From an uncultured Selenomonas sp. (GTDB taxonomy: Bacteria > Bacillota > Negativicutes > Selenomonadales > Selenomonadaceae): DNA of 13,971 bases. Positions 1-7,122 of the stretch are shown piece after piece. Below the pieces are notes generated by a model. It worked only from the letters and a program-made list of their open reading frames with translations, made no database searches and was not told the DNA's origin. Position numbers and translations under genes: made by a program. Position 1 is the stretch's first letter, and every line of letters starts with the position of its first letter. The DNA is taken from NCBI GenBank assembly GCA_937915915.1, contig CALGGN010000347.1:1-13971 (forward strand), written 5' to 3'.

Positions 1-50
1 CATACGAGATCTGATCGTGACTGGAGTTCAGACGTGTGCTCTTCCGATCT
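1..50 (+). other. Illumina TruSeq P7 adapter contamination
   Basis: This is sequencing-library DNA, not genome. Bases 1-10 (catacgagat) are the end of the P7 flow-cell sequence, bases 11-16 (ctgatc) are a 6-base index whose reverse complement GATCAG matches TruSeq LT index 9, and bases 17-50 are the multiplexing read 2 primer site ending in the familiar cttccgatct. On the minus strand it reads as classic 3' adapter read-through: insert, then agatcggaagagc and so on. The coding frame of the ABC transporter is intact up to base 51 and ends exactly at the junction. The region should be trimmed. Reading frames that start here give known artefact peptides such as MTGVQTCALPI. Confidence 0.98.
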
Positions 51-83
51 GCCGGAGCCGGAGCGTCCCACGATGCCGATGCG
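51..83. repeat. 33-base exact repeat, copy 1 (Walker A region)
   Basis: These bases are identical to 3562-3594 in the paralogous ABC gene. Both copies encode RIGIVGRSGSG on the minus strand, with identical third positions in all 11 codons. Identity ends at base 84 (g here, c at 3595). This copy sits directly against the adapter, so the contig ends inside the repeat. Confidence 0.95.
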
Positions 84-1583
84 GCTGCCTGCGGGGAAAC
101 GCAGGGCAACATCCGTCAGCACGTTCTTCCCGTCCGCCTTGTAGCGGAAATTCACCTTGTCAAAGACCACTTCTCCCGTCAGACTCGAAAGAGTGGTGCG
201 GGATGGGTCGAAAGCCGGTTCGCTCTTCTCGTCCATGATATCCCCCAGTCGCGCCATGGACACGCGGATCTGCTGGAAATGCTGCAACATATTCACCAGC
301 CGCAGAATCGGTGCGATGACCTGTCCCGCCAGCATCTGGAAGGCGATGAGCTGCCCCACGGAAAGCTCGTTTTCCATAACGGCATACGCGCCGATCCACA
401 GGATGGCCAAATTGAAGGACATCTGCAGGAACATGCCGATGCTCCCCGCCACATTGGCCAGAGACAGCACCGACAGGGCGCTTTTCAGATATCGGGTCAG
501 GATCTCCTCATAGCGGTTCACGAAGGTGCGCTCCACCCCCATGGTTTTCAGGGTCTTGACACCTGTGATCGTCTCGATGTTGAACGAGTTGTTCTCCGCC
601 TCCAGCAGGAATCTGTCGTTGATGCGCCGCTTGTAGATGGGAGCCACCACAACGTTCAGGATGATGTACAGGGGGATGGTGCCCCAGACGATGTAGCTCA
701 GGGTGCTGGAATAGATGAACATCACCAGCAGGTACACCACGGCAAAGACCACATCCAGCACCACGGTGAGAGCCTGTCCCGTGAGAAATTCGCGGATGGT
801 TTCCAGTTCCCCTACGCGGGAGAAGATTTCTCCCACCTGCCACTTGTCGAAATACTTCACCGGCAGTTCCGTCACCTTGCGGAACAGGTGGGAGGAAAGG
901 GACACATCGATCTTGTTGGTTGTATTCACGAAGAGATAGGAACGCAACGCCTGCATCCACTGCTGGAACACCACCACCGTTATCATCCCCGCCATGATCA
1001 CGTCCATGGTGGGGATGCTGCGATGCACCAGCACCCTGTCGATGATCGTCTGGGTGAACAGCGGGGTCAAAAGCCCAAAGCCCTGCAGGATCAGGGACAT
1101 GAAGAGTACCTTCAGCAGGAAGTTCTTGTACTTGGCCACTGCCGGCAGGAACCACGAAAAACCAAAGTTCTCCACCTTGTCCTTCAGCTTTTCCAGTTGG
1201 AAGCGCTTGGCAAAGAGAATGGCCTCTCCCGTCCACCGTTGGGCAAAGAAATTCTTTTCCGCCACCAGCAACTGCTCCCCTTCCTTCAGTCGGGGATCAA
1301 AAAGCACCACTCCGTCCTCGTCGATGCGGGTAATGAGCACAAAGCCGCCGTCTACCATGCGGCAGACGAGGGGGCGGGGCATCTTTGCCAGACGCTCCAT
1401 CTGCACACCCTCAAACGCTCTGGATTTCAGCCCCAAATCCCTGGCTGCCAGCAGCAGCCCCGTGGTATCCACCGACTTTTCATCCGTGATATAAGCGCGG
1501 GAAAGCTGGGATATATCCGCCGGGATGGAGAATCTGGCAGCCACCTGCACCAGACAGGCGAGAGCCGAATCAATCTTAGCCAT
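51..1583 (-). CDS. Type I secretion ABC transporter, RtxE/HlyB-like, C-terminus missing
   Basis: Inner-membrane ABC exporter subunit of a type I secretion system. 511 residues are visible. Residues 1 to about 125 are a C39 peptidase-like domain. The frame reads I-D-S-A-L-A-C-L where active C39 proteases have D-C-G-x-A-x-L, so the catalytic Cys is Ser6, and no His is present at the usual G-H-F site (it reads DGGFVLITRI). It is therefore a substrate-docking, non-cleaving domain as in HlyB. An ABC type 1 membrane domain follows (about 145-430, with QLIAFQMLAGQ near its end), then the start of the ATPase domain. The gene stops at GRSGSG, before the Walker A Lys, because the contig ends in adapter. 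The Q-loop, signature and Walker B parts, about 200 residues, are lost. The ATG at 1583 has an excellent GGAGG site and lies 15 bases after the hlyD-like stop. It is the last visible gene of the exporter operon. Confidence 0.93.
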
Positions 1584-1598
1584 GTATCCTCCTTCTCC

Positions 1599-2948
1599 TT
1601 ATCTCTCGCGGAGAGCTTCATCCTGGTACTGGCGGAAGGGGTCGAGGAAGAAGTCGATGATGCGCTTCTTCTTGATCTTGATTTCCGCCGCCACATTCAT
1701 GCCCGGAGAGAGCTCAATGCCGCTCTGGTCATCCTCAATGGAGAGGGTCAGGCGGTATTTTTTGTTCTTTTCTCTGTCTTGGGTGTCCGTCACCGCATCG
1801 GGGCTGATCTCCGACACCTTTGCATCTACCATGCCGAACTTCTGGAAGTTGAAGGTTTCCACCTTCACCTCCGCCTTCTGCCCCAGCTGGATGAAGCCGA
1901 TATCCTTGTTGTCTGCATAGGCCTCGATCTCCAGCGTGGCATCATCGGGAACGATCATCATGAGTCCTTGACCCTCGGACACCACGCCCCCTATCGTATG
2001 GACGGTGAGCTGGTTCACACGGCCGGACACGGGAGCCACGATTTCCGACTGCACATTGGTTTCGTTGGCCTTGGTGAGTTCTTCCTGATAGGTGTTGAGC
2101 TGCCTCTTGGCCTCCACCAACTGGGTCATGGTTTCCTGCCGGTAGGCGCTGTCCGTGGTGGCCTGATTGTCACGGGCCTCCGCAAGTTTTGCCTGCTCCT
2201 TCTGTATCTCCTGATCCATGGCCTCGGCGGATTTCTGGTACTCTACCCGCTTGGAACGGGCCTCCAGCAGTTGGAAATAGGAAACGGCGCTCTCTTGGAA
2301 GAGCATTTCCAGACGCTGCTCCTTTTCCAGAGCTACCTCATAGAGGGCAATATACTTTTGCTGCTGGGCAAGGGATGACTCGATAGCAGCTTCCTCTTGG
2401 GCAATGGCGGCAGCGTTCTTCTCCTGGTCCGCCATGAGCTTGGTACGACGGCTGTTGAAGAGAGCCATCTGCGCGTTGATATCCTTCTGGTCCAGATCCC
2501 CGTTCTTGTTGTCAGGGACGACAAAGGGCTCGTCATTCATCTCTGCCTGCAGCCTGTCCACGGTCATGCCGTAGTAGGCGACTTGCTTCCTCAACTGGTC
2601 CACATCCGCCTGCGTCTTGGTGGTGTCCAGCACCACCAAGGTCTGGCCTTCCGCCACATAGTCCCCCTCCCGCACCAGAAGCTCTTTGATGGCTCCCTTG
2701 TTCTGGGATTGGACGACCTTGACGTTTCCGGTGGGGATGACCTTGCCGCTCGCTATCGCCACCTCATCCACCTCTCCCACCACGGCCCAGATGGCTCCTA
2801 CCACCAGAAGGGACACGATGGTCCACAGCACCAGCCGTCCCACCGGGGAGGGAGGTGTCTCCGTTACCTCCAGAATGGATGGCAGGAACTCAGTCTCTTT
2901 GCCGTCCCTGTCTCCCTCGATAAATCTATGCCAAAATTTCTTGAACAT
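1599..2948 (-). CDS. HlyD-family periplasmic adaptor (membrane fusion protein)
   Basis: This is the adaptor that links the inner-membrane ABC pump to an outer-membrane TolC-type channel in type I secretion. The 449 residues show the whole HlyD layout: a cytoplasmic N-terminus (about 1-37); one transmembrane helix (about 38-58); a first half of the lipoyl/barrel-sandwich domain (about 66-110, with VREGDYVAEGQTLVVLD); a long Gln/Glu/Ala-rich coiled coil (about 112-300); the second lipoyl half (about 302-334, with IVAPVSGRVNQL); a beta-barrel; and the C-terminal family signature (PGMNVAAEIKIKKKRIIDFF, about 415-434, then LDPF). Length is normal for HlyD/RtxD. The ATG at 2948 has a GAGGTG site about 6 bases upstream and lies 13 bases after the stop of the upstream ABC gene, so the two are surely co-transcribed. 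It lies between two ABC genes, as rtxD does between rtxB and rtxE. Confidence 0.96.
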   Translation of the reverse strand: MFKKFWHRFIEGDRDGKETEFLPSILEVTETPPSPVGRLVLWTIVSLLVVGAIWAVVGEVDEVAIASGKVIPTGNVKVVQSQNKGAIKELLVREGDYVAEGQTLVVLDTTKTQADVDQLRKQVAYYGMTVDRLQAEMNDEPFVVPDNKNGDLDQKDINAQMALFNSRRTKLMADQEKNAAAIAQEEAAIESSLAQQQKYIALYEVALEKEQRLEMLFQESAVSYFQLLEARSKRVEYQKSAEAMDQEIQKEQAKLAEARDNQATTDSAYRQETMTQLVEAKRQLNTYQEELTKANETNVQSEIVAPVSGRVNQLTVHTIGGVVSEGQGLMMIVPDDATLEIEAYADNKDIGFIQLGQKAEVKVETFNFQKFGMVDAKVSEISPDAVTDTQDREKNKKYRLTLSIEDDQSGIELSPGMNVAAEIKIKKKRIIDFFLDPFRQYQDEALRER

Positions 2949-2961
2949 CTCTACACCTCAC

Positions 2962-5091
2962 TTACGTTGTTTGCTGCTGATGCAGATTCGCATATATGCC
3001 TCCTAGGGCCAGCAGTTCCTGCGGCGTGCCTTGCTCCACCAGCCTGCCATGATCCAATACCAGTATACGGTCGCAATGCTCCACCGTCACCAGCCGATGG
3101 GCGATGATAAACATAGTGCGGCCCTTGGCGATATGCTCGATATTGTTCATCACGATGCGCTCGGACTCATAATCCAAAGCCGATGTGGCCTCGTCAAAGA
3201 TCAGTACGCGGGGATTGGTGAGCAGGGCTCTGGCGATGGCGATGCGTTGGCGCTGGCCGCCGGAAAGCCCTGCGCCTCGTTCTCCCACACGGGTATCATA
3301 GCCCTCGTCCAGTTCCAGAATGAACTCATGGGCTCCTGCCAGCCGTGCTGCCTGCATGACATCCTCCATGGGGGCAGCAGGGCGCCCGGCAGCGATATTT
3401 TCACGGATGGAGCCGTTGAAGAGGTAGCTGTCCTGCATGACCACTCCCATCTGGCCGCGGAGCCAGCTGTAGTCCGCATGACGAATATCGGTGCCGTCGA
3501 TGGTCAGTTCCCCCTCATCGGGGAAATAGATCTTTTCCAAAAGACCTGCCAGCGTGGACTTGCCGGAGCCGGAGCGTCCCACGATGCCGATGCGCTCCCC
3601 CGGCTTCACCGAGAAGGTAATGTCCGTCAGGGCAGGCGGCAGATCCAGCCGGTAGCGGAAGGTGAGGTTCTTCACCTCCACCGCTCCCTGCAAGGGTCTC
3701 AGCCCCGGCGCCGGGGGCTGGAGCACTGGTTCGATGCGGGAGTGAAGGATATCCCCTATGTATCGAAGGGCAAGGAAGGACATCTGCACCTGTGGCCACA
3801 TGGTACACAGCTTCACCAGTGGCCCCGTTGCCTGCGCCGCAAGCATCCGGAACGCGATGAGCTGTCCAAGGGTAAAGTACCCGTCCATCACCAGATAGCC
3901 CCCGTACCAGAGAATCAAGAGATCCGATACCGCTTGGATGATGCCGTTGCCGCCGCCGATCAGCTGGTTGAAGGCTGCGGCGTCAAAGCTCGCCTGCACA
4001 TGGCGGCAGATCAGCTTCTCCCAGCGCTTCACGAACTGCGGCTCCACCGCCAGCGCCTTCACCGTCTGCATGCCGGTGACCGCCTCCACCAGAAAGGACT
4101 GGCGGGCAATCCTGGCTCGAAACATCGTCATCATCTTCCGATGATACACGGGCCAGGCAAAATAGGCCTGGGCAGCAAAGAAGGGCACGATGACCAAGGC
4201 GAGAGCCGTGAGGGACACGCTGTAGTACAGCATCAACGCTACAAAGACCACCGCAAAGACAGCGTCCAGAATGGTGGTGAGGGTTGTCCCCGTCAAAAAC
4301 TGCCTGATGCGCGCCATCATGCCGATCCGTACCAGGACATCGCCTACCCGCCGACGCTCGAAGTAGGGGATGGGAAGGGATATGAGACGCCGGAAGAGCC
4401 TGGTGCCCAAAATGGCATCCAGCTTCATCGTCACCTGATTCATGATATGGGTACGCACCCCCGACAGCAGGGACTGTACGAAAGCAAAGACCAGCATGGC
4501 GATTCCCAACACTGTCAAGGTAGACAGGCCATCGTTGCCTATGACCTTGTCTATCACCACCTGCGTAAAGAGGGGCATCAGGATGCCCATGGCCTGCAGG
4601 AAGAAAGATGCCAAAAGCACCTCTCCCAGCACATCCCGATAGCGCAGAATCACCTGATAGAACCAATCCAGATTGTAGCGAAGGCGAAAATCCGCCCAAG
4701 TGAACTTCGGGGACAACACAAGAGCCTCTCCGGTCCATGCCGCCAGAAAAACGCGGGTAGGCATGGCCATGGCCTTATCCTCGGCAACATCGATAAAAAG
4801 CACCACCTCGTCGCCGTGGGAGCCCAGCATGGCATAGTTGCCATTTTTGAAGCGTACCACTGCAGGAGCTGGTACCTCCCTGATTTCCTCCGCCGTAGGA
4901 TGTGTGAGCACGGCTCTGGCCTTATGCTCCCCCGCCAGACGCACAAGATCTTCCCAGCGGCACTTCTCATCCGGCAGCTCAGGATGGGCCTTGACAAGTT
5001 CCCCCTCCGGCAGACGCCTGGCGATCTGCGCGAAGGCCTTTTCCAAAGCGCCCAGCGCAGTATGGCTGCGGCGCACCTTTTCATCCAGCAT
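2962..5091 (-). CDS. Type I secretion ABC transporter, RtxB/HlyB-like (complete)
   Basis: A complete 709-residue ABC exporter and first gene of the secretion operon. Residues 1 to about 130 are a C39-like domain; the usual D-C-G-x-A-x-L reads H-T-A-L-G-A-L, so the protease Cys is absent (Thr11), and the region of the catalytic His reads NGNYAML. The membrane domain spans about 150-430. The ATPase domain has every motif: Walker A GRSGSGKST (505-513), Q-loop Gln553, signature LSGGQRQ (609-615), Walker B LIFDEATSALD (630-640) and H-loop His665. Length matches HlyB. I chose the ATG at 5091 because GGGAG lies 5 bases upstream and the product then aligns with HlyB end to end. An in-frame TTG at 5169 would add 26 residues but has no ribosome site. 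Transcription probably starts near 5188. RtxB versus RtxE naming rests on gene order only. Confidence 0.96.
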   Translation of the reverse strand: MLDEKVRRSHTALGALEKAFAQIARRLPEGELVKAHPELPDEKCRWEDLVRLAGEHKARAVLTHPTAEEIREVPAPAVVRFKNGNYAMLGSHGDEVVLFIDVAEDKAMAMPTRVFLAAWTGEALVLSPKFTWADFRLRYNLDWFYQVILRYRDVLGEVLLASFFLQAMGILMPLFTQVVIDKVIGNDGLSTLTVLGIAMLVFAFVQSLLSGVRTHIMNQVTMKLDAILGTRLFRRLISLPIPYFERRRVGDVLVRIGMMARIRQFLTGTTLTTILDAVFAVVFVALMLYYSVSLTALALVIVPFFAAQAYFAWPVYHRKMMTMFRARIARQSFLVEAVTGMQTVKALAVEPQFVKRWEKLICRHVQASFDAAAFNQLIGGGNGIIQAVSDLLILWYGGYLVMDGYFTLGQLIAFRMLAAQATGPLVKLCTMWPQVQMSFLALRYIGDILHSRIEPVLQPPAPGLRPLQGAVEVKNLTFRYRLDLPPALTDITFSVKPGERIGIVGRSGSGKSTLAGLLEKIYFPDEGELTIDGTDIRHADYSWLRGQMGVVMQDSYLFNGSIRENIAAGRPAAPMEDVMQAARLAGAHEFILELDEGYDTRVGERGAGLSGGQRQRIAIARALLTNPRVLIFDEATSALDYESERIVMNNIEHIAKGRTMFIIAHRLVTVEHCDRILVLDHGRLVEQGTPQELLALGGIYANLHQQQTT
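3562..3594. repeat. 33-base exact repeat, copy 2 (Walker A region)
   Basis: This is the second copy of the repeat at 51-83. It lies in the complete ABC gene and encodes RIGIVGRSGSG of the P-loop. Elsewhere the two ABC genes differ even in conserved motifs: for example 330-358 against 3841-3869 matches at 24 of 29 bases by my count. Confidence 0.95.
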
Positions 5092-5094
5092 AAT

Positions 5095-5101
5095 CTCTCC
5101 C
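5095..5101 (-). promoter_or_regulatory. Shine-Dalgarno site fixing the start of the first ABC gene
   Basis: The minus strand reads GGGAGAG; GGGAG ends 5 bases before the ATG at 5091. The alternative in-frame TTG at 5169 has only AT-rich sequence upstream, so this site decides for the 709-residue product. Confidence 0.75.
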
Positions 5102-5194
5102 AATTCTAATCGTACGAGATAAAAAACAACAAATCGTATTATACCGTGACAATACAAATTTTTCCACAAAAAAACTTCTGCACTTACTCACGCT

Positions 5195-5223
5195 ATTATA
5201 TATTTTTTCCCCTTTCCCGTCAA
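5195..5223 (-). promoter_or_regulatory. Sigma-70-type promoter of the secretion operon
   Basis: On the minus strand the -35 box is TTGACG (5218-5223), the spacer is 17 bases, and the -10 box is TATAAT (5195-5200). This is 11 of 12 consensus positions at optimal spacing. Transcription would start near 5188, giving a leader of about 97 bases before the ATG at 5091. The -35 box directly abuts the terminator hairpin of the upstream operon. A second TATAAT at 5138-5143 lacks a well-spaced -35 box. No operator palindrome of convincing length is seen beside the promoter. Confidence 0.85.
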
Positions 5224-5256
5224 TGCAAAAAGCCCCCTCGAGGGGAGCTCTCTGCA
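5224..5256 (-). terminator. Rho-independent terminator of the glycan/acylation operon
   Basis: The minus-strand RNA can fold into a 14-pair stem (two G-U pairs, one bulged U) around a UCGA loop. The five C-G pairs next to the loop are followed on the 3' side by C and a run of five U, which itself pairs with a purine-rich AGAGA stretch. It lies 47 bases after the stop codon at 5304. The plus strand has no U run after the stem, so the hairpin acts on minus-strand transcription. Confidence 0.88.
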
Positions 5257-5303
5257 TGATGGAATACAGTTTGATTTACTTCGGCTGAGTGAATTTCCGT
5301 ATC

Positions 5304-7106
5304 TTATTCGGAAACGGGCTTCTTTTTCAGCCTTTCCTGCCACAGATCTGCCTTCTCCCGATTCCCTGCTTCCTCGTACAGCTCATACAGCGCACGGTAC
5401 AGCTTCCTGATCTCCCCGGAGGTCTCCAGACGGTTCTCCTCGTGGGGCAGCAGTTCCTCATGGCGGTCTGCAAGGTTGACGGCAAGTGCCAGTTCCTCGA
5501 TGGCATTCTGTTTTTTCCCCGCTGCCAGAAGCTTCATCCCCTTTATGGCATGAAAGTCCGGCATATCCGGATAAGCTTCCAGACCTGCTGCCAGTACCTC
5601 ATCCGTCGGTTCGCCCAGAGCCTCTGCCGCAAGGTACCAGTTGTGATAGACAGCAAAGCCGTGATAGGCTGCCTTTTCTCCTGCCGACAGAGAGGCACGG
5701 GCCTCCTTTATGGCCTCGCGGTAGTCCTTTCGCTGGAGGGCAAGTCCCGACAGGTAGTAGTGCTGCAGCTCCACTTGACGGCCTGACTCTATCTCCGATG
5801 CCAACAGCTTCTGGTTGCGCAGGATTTTGGCAGCAAGTTTCTCCGGCGTGTAGCCCGTATGATAGAGGGTCAGCTCACGGGGAGCATCCACGGCTGTCGT
5901 TCCAGGGGGAAGACCGGAGATGACCTCGTGTACCGCCCCTGTGTAGCATACTCCCGGCAGACGGCGGTAGATGCGTTGCACCACGCAGTGGGACAGGTGC
6001 TCCTGCTCCTTGCCCCGCCGTACATCCCACATGGAGGAGATCAGTCCCGTGGGCAGGGGGCTTTGCCAAGCTTGTTCCAGTGCCTGCCGCAGCGTCCTGC
6101 TGCCTTCTGGCAGGAAATATTCATCCGCATCCAGAAAGATGATCCAGTCTCCACTCGCCTTTTTCAGGGCAAAATTTCTGGCGGCGGCGAAATCATTCCG
6201 CCAAGGGTAACGGTAAATGCGGTTCGTGAATCTTGCTGCCACCTTCGGCGTGTCATCCGTAGAGCCTGTATCCACCACGATAAGCTCGTCTGCCGCATCC
6301 TTCACGCTCTCCATCGAGAAGGGCAGATCCTCTGCCCCGTCCTTCACGATCCAGCAGGCCGAGATGCGCATGGGGCCGCCGGAGGACCGCTGCAGCAGGT
6401 GAAAAAGTCCCGCCCACGGGGGCAGAGAAGCGCCGCCGCTGAGGGCGAGGAACCCCGCTGCCTCAGTTTTCAGCCCTTTGAGGGGCATCTTTTGCAAAGG
6501 GGAAGGGGCAGCATTCCCAAGGGCACACCCTGCAGCCCATGCAGCCTGTGCCAGCACGTTCGACAGCGTAACGGACTCTCCCTCCACCAGCAAAGGTCTG
6601 CCCGTGAGGGATGCCTCTGCCGCAGCAGCCACCGCCCCTGCCAGATCCTCCGTATGCAGGAGAGGCCAGATGCGTCGTCCTTCTTCCGCCGGAAGAAGGG
6701 GCACCGCCCTGCCGGACAGCGCCTCCTGTTGCAGATGCCTGAGAAGGGGCAGTGCCGCATCCTCATCCTCCCTGTCCCACAGGCCATAGAGGGAAGGGGC
6801 TGCCACTGTCGCGGCTTTTGCGGGCAGCGCCCCCGGCACGGCGGCGATGTCATTGTAGACAAATATCGCCTTGATCCCTGCTTTGCGGTACATCTCCGCC
6901 AGAGCCAGATCCGCTTTTTCTTCTGCAGCTTTGCCCAAACGCACCTGCACCGCCAGCGAGGGTTTTTTCGCCCGCAGCTCCCTCTGCCAGCGGCGCAGGT
7001 TCTCCTTGTTCTTTTGTCCTTCCCCGATGCGGGCAGCCTCCGCCCTCAGCACCTTTCGGAAGGCTTGCATCAGACTTTCCGGTGCACCGGATACGATGAT
7101 GGACAT
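5304..7106 (-). CDS. Fusion: degenerate SDR-like domain, GT2 glycosyltransferase and TPR-like tail
   Basis: Three parts are visible in 600 residues. Residues 1 to about 200 resemble a shortened NAD-dependent epimerase (extended SDR): a beta-strand start MSIIVSGAPES where a Rossmann GxxGxxG would be, GIKAIFVYNDIAAVPG in place of the usual FVYxSSxAVYG, SLYGLWD, and LLHTEDLAGAV like the FIHVDDLA motif. The glycine motif, the catalytic Ser and YxxxK are missing, so this part is probably not an active oxidoreductase. Residues about 246-420 are a clear family 2 glycosyltransferase (cytoplasmic, nucleotide-sugar donor) with IVVDTGSTDDT (276-286), NDFAAARNFAL and the metal-binding DADE (326-329), closest in style to the WaaE/beta-4-glucosyltransferase group. 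Residues about 445-595 are helical and TPR-like. The start ATG at 7106 has GAGGT about 7 bases upstream. It is the last gene of the operon, 16 bases after the ligase. Sugar and acceptor are unknown. Confidence 0.88.
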   Translation of the reverse strand: MSIIVSGAPESLMQAFRKVLRAEAARIGEGQKNKENLRRWQRELRAKKPSLAVQVRLGKAAEEKADLALAEMYRKAGIKAIFVYNDIAAVPGALPAKAATVAAPSLYGLWDREDEDAALPLLRHLQQEALSGRAVPLLPAEEGRRIWPLLHTEDLAGAVAAAAEASLTGRPLLVEGESVTLSNVLAQAAWAAGCALGNAAPSPLQKMPLKGLKTEAAGFLALSGGASLPPWAGLFHLLQRSSGGPMRISACWIVKDGAEDLPFSMESVKDAADELIVVDTGSTDDTPKVAARFTNRIYRYPWRNDFAAARNFALKKASGDWIIFLDADEYFLPEGSRTLRQALEQAWQSPLPTGLISSMWDVRRGKEQEHLSHCVVQRIYRRLPGVCYTGAVHEVISGLPPGTTAVDAPRELTLYHTGYTPEKLAAKILRNQKLLASEIESGRQVELQHYYLSGLALQRKDYREAIKEARASLSAGEKAAYHGFAVYHNWYLAAEALGEPTDEVLAAGLEAYPDMPDFHAIKGMKLLAAGKKQNAIEELALAVNLADRHEELLPHEENRLETSGEIRKLYRALYELYEEAGNREKADLWQERLKKKPVSE

Positions 7107-7122
7107 TTTTTTACCTCACCCT

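Noticed and set aside
17..238. Plus-strand frame beginning MTGVQTCALPI
   Set aside because: It starts in the sequencing adapter; this peptide is a known adapter-translation artefact. The rest is antisense to the ABC gene.
51..1583. Bacteriocin-processing C39 peptidase exporter
   Set aside because: The catalytic Cys is Ser and the catalytic His is missing, so leader-peptide cleavage is not expected.
36..2378. 780-residue open frame on the plus strand
   Set aside because: It starts in the adapter and runs antisense to the ABC and HlyD genes. It is rich in His, Gln and Leu, as expected for the complement of GC-rich coding DNA, and has no domain or ribosome site.
3031..5109. 692-residue open frame on the plus strand
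   Set aside because: It is the antisense shadow of the complete ABC transporter, whose motifs on the minus strand are unambiguous.
5138..5143. Second TATAAT as a main promoter
   Set aside because: The best upstream -35 candidate (TTGTGG) would need a 20-base spacer and there is no extended -10; it is left as a possibility only.
5092..5169. N-terminal extension of the first ABC gene from TTG at 5169
   Set aside because: There is no ribosome site upstream, the added residues have no counterpart in HlyB, and the ATG at 5091 has a good site and gives the expected length.
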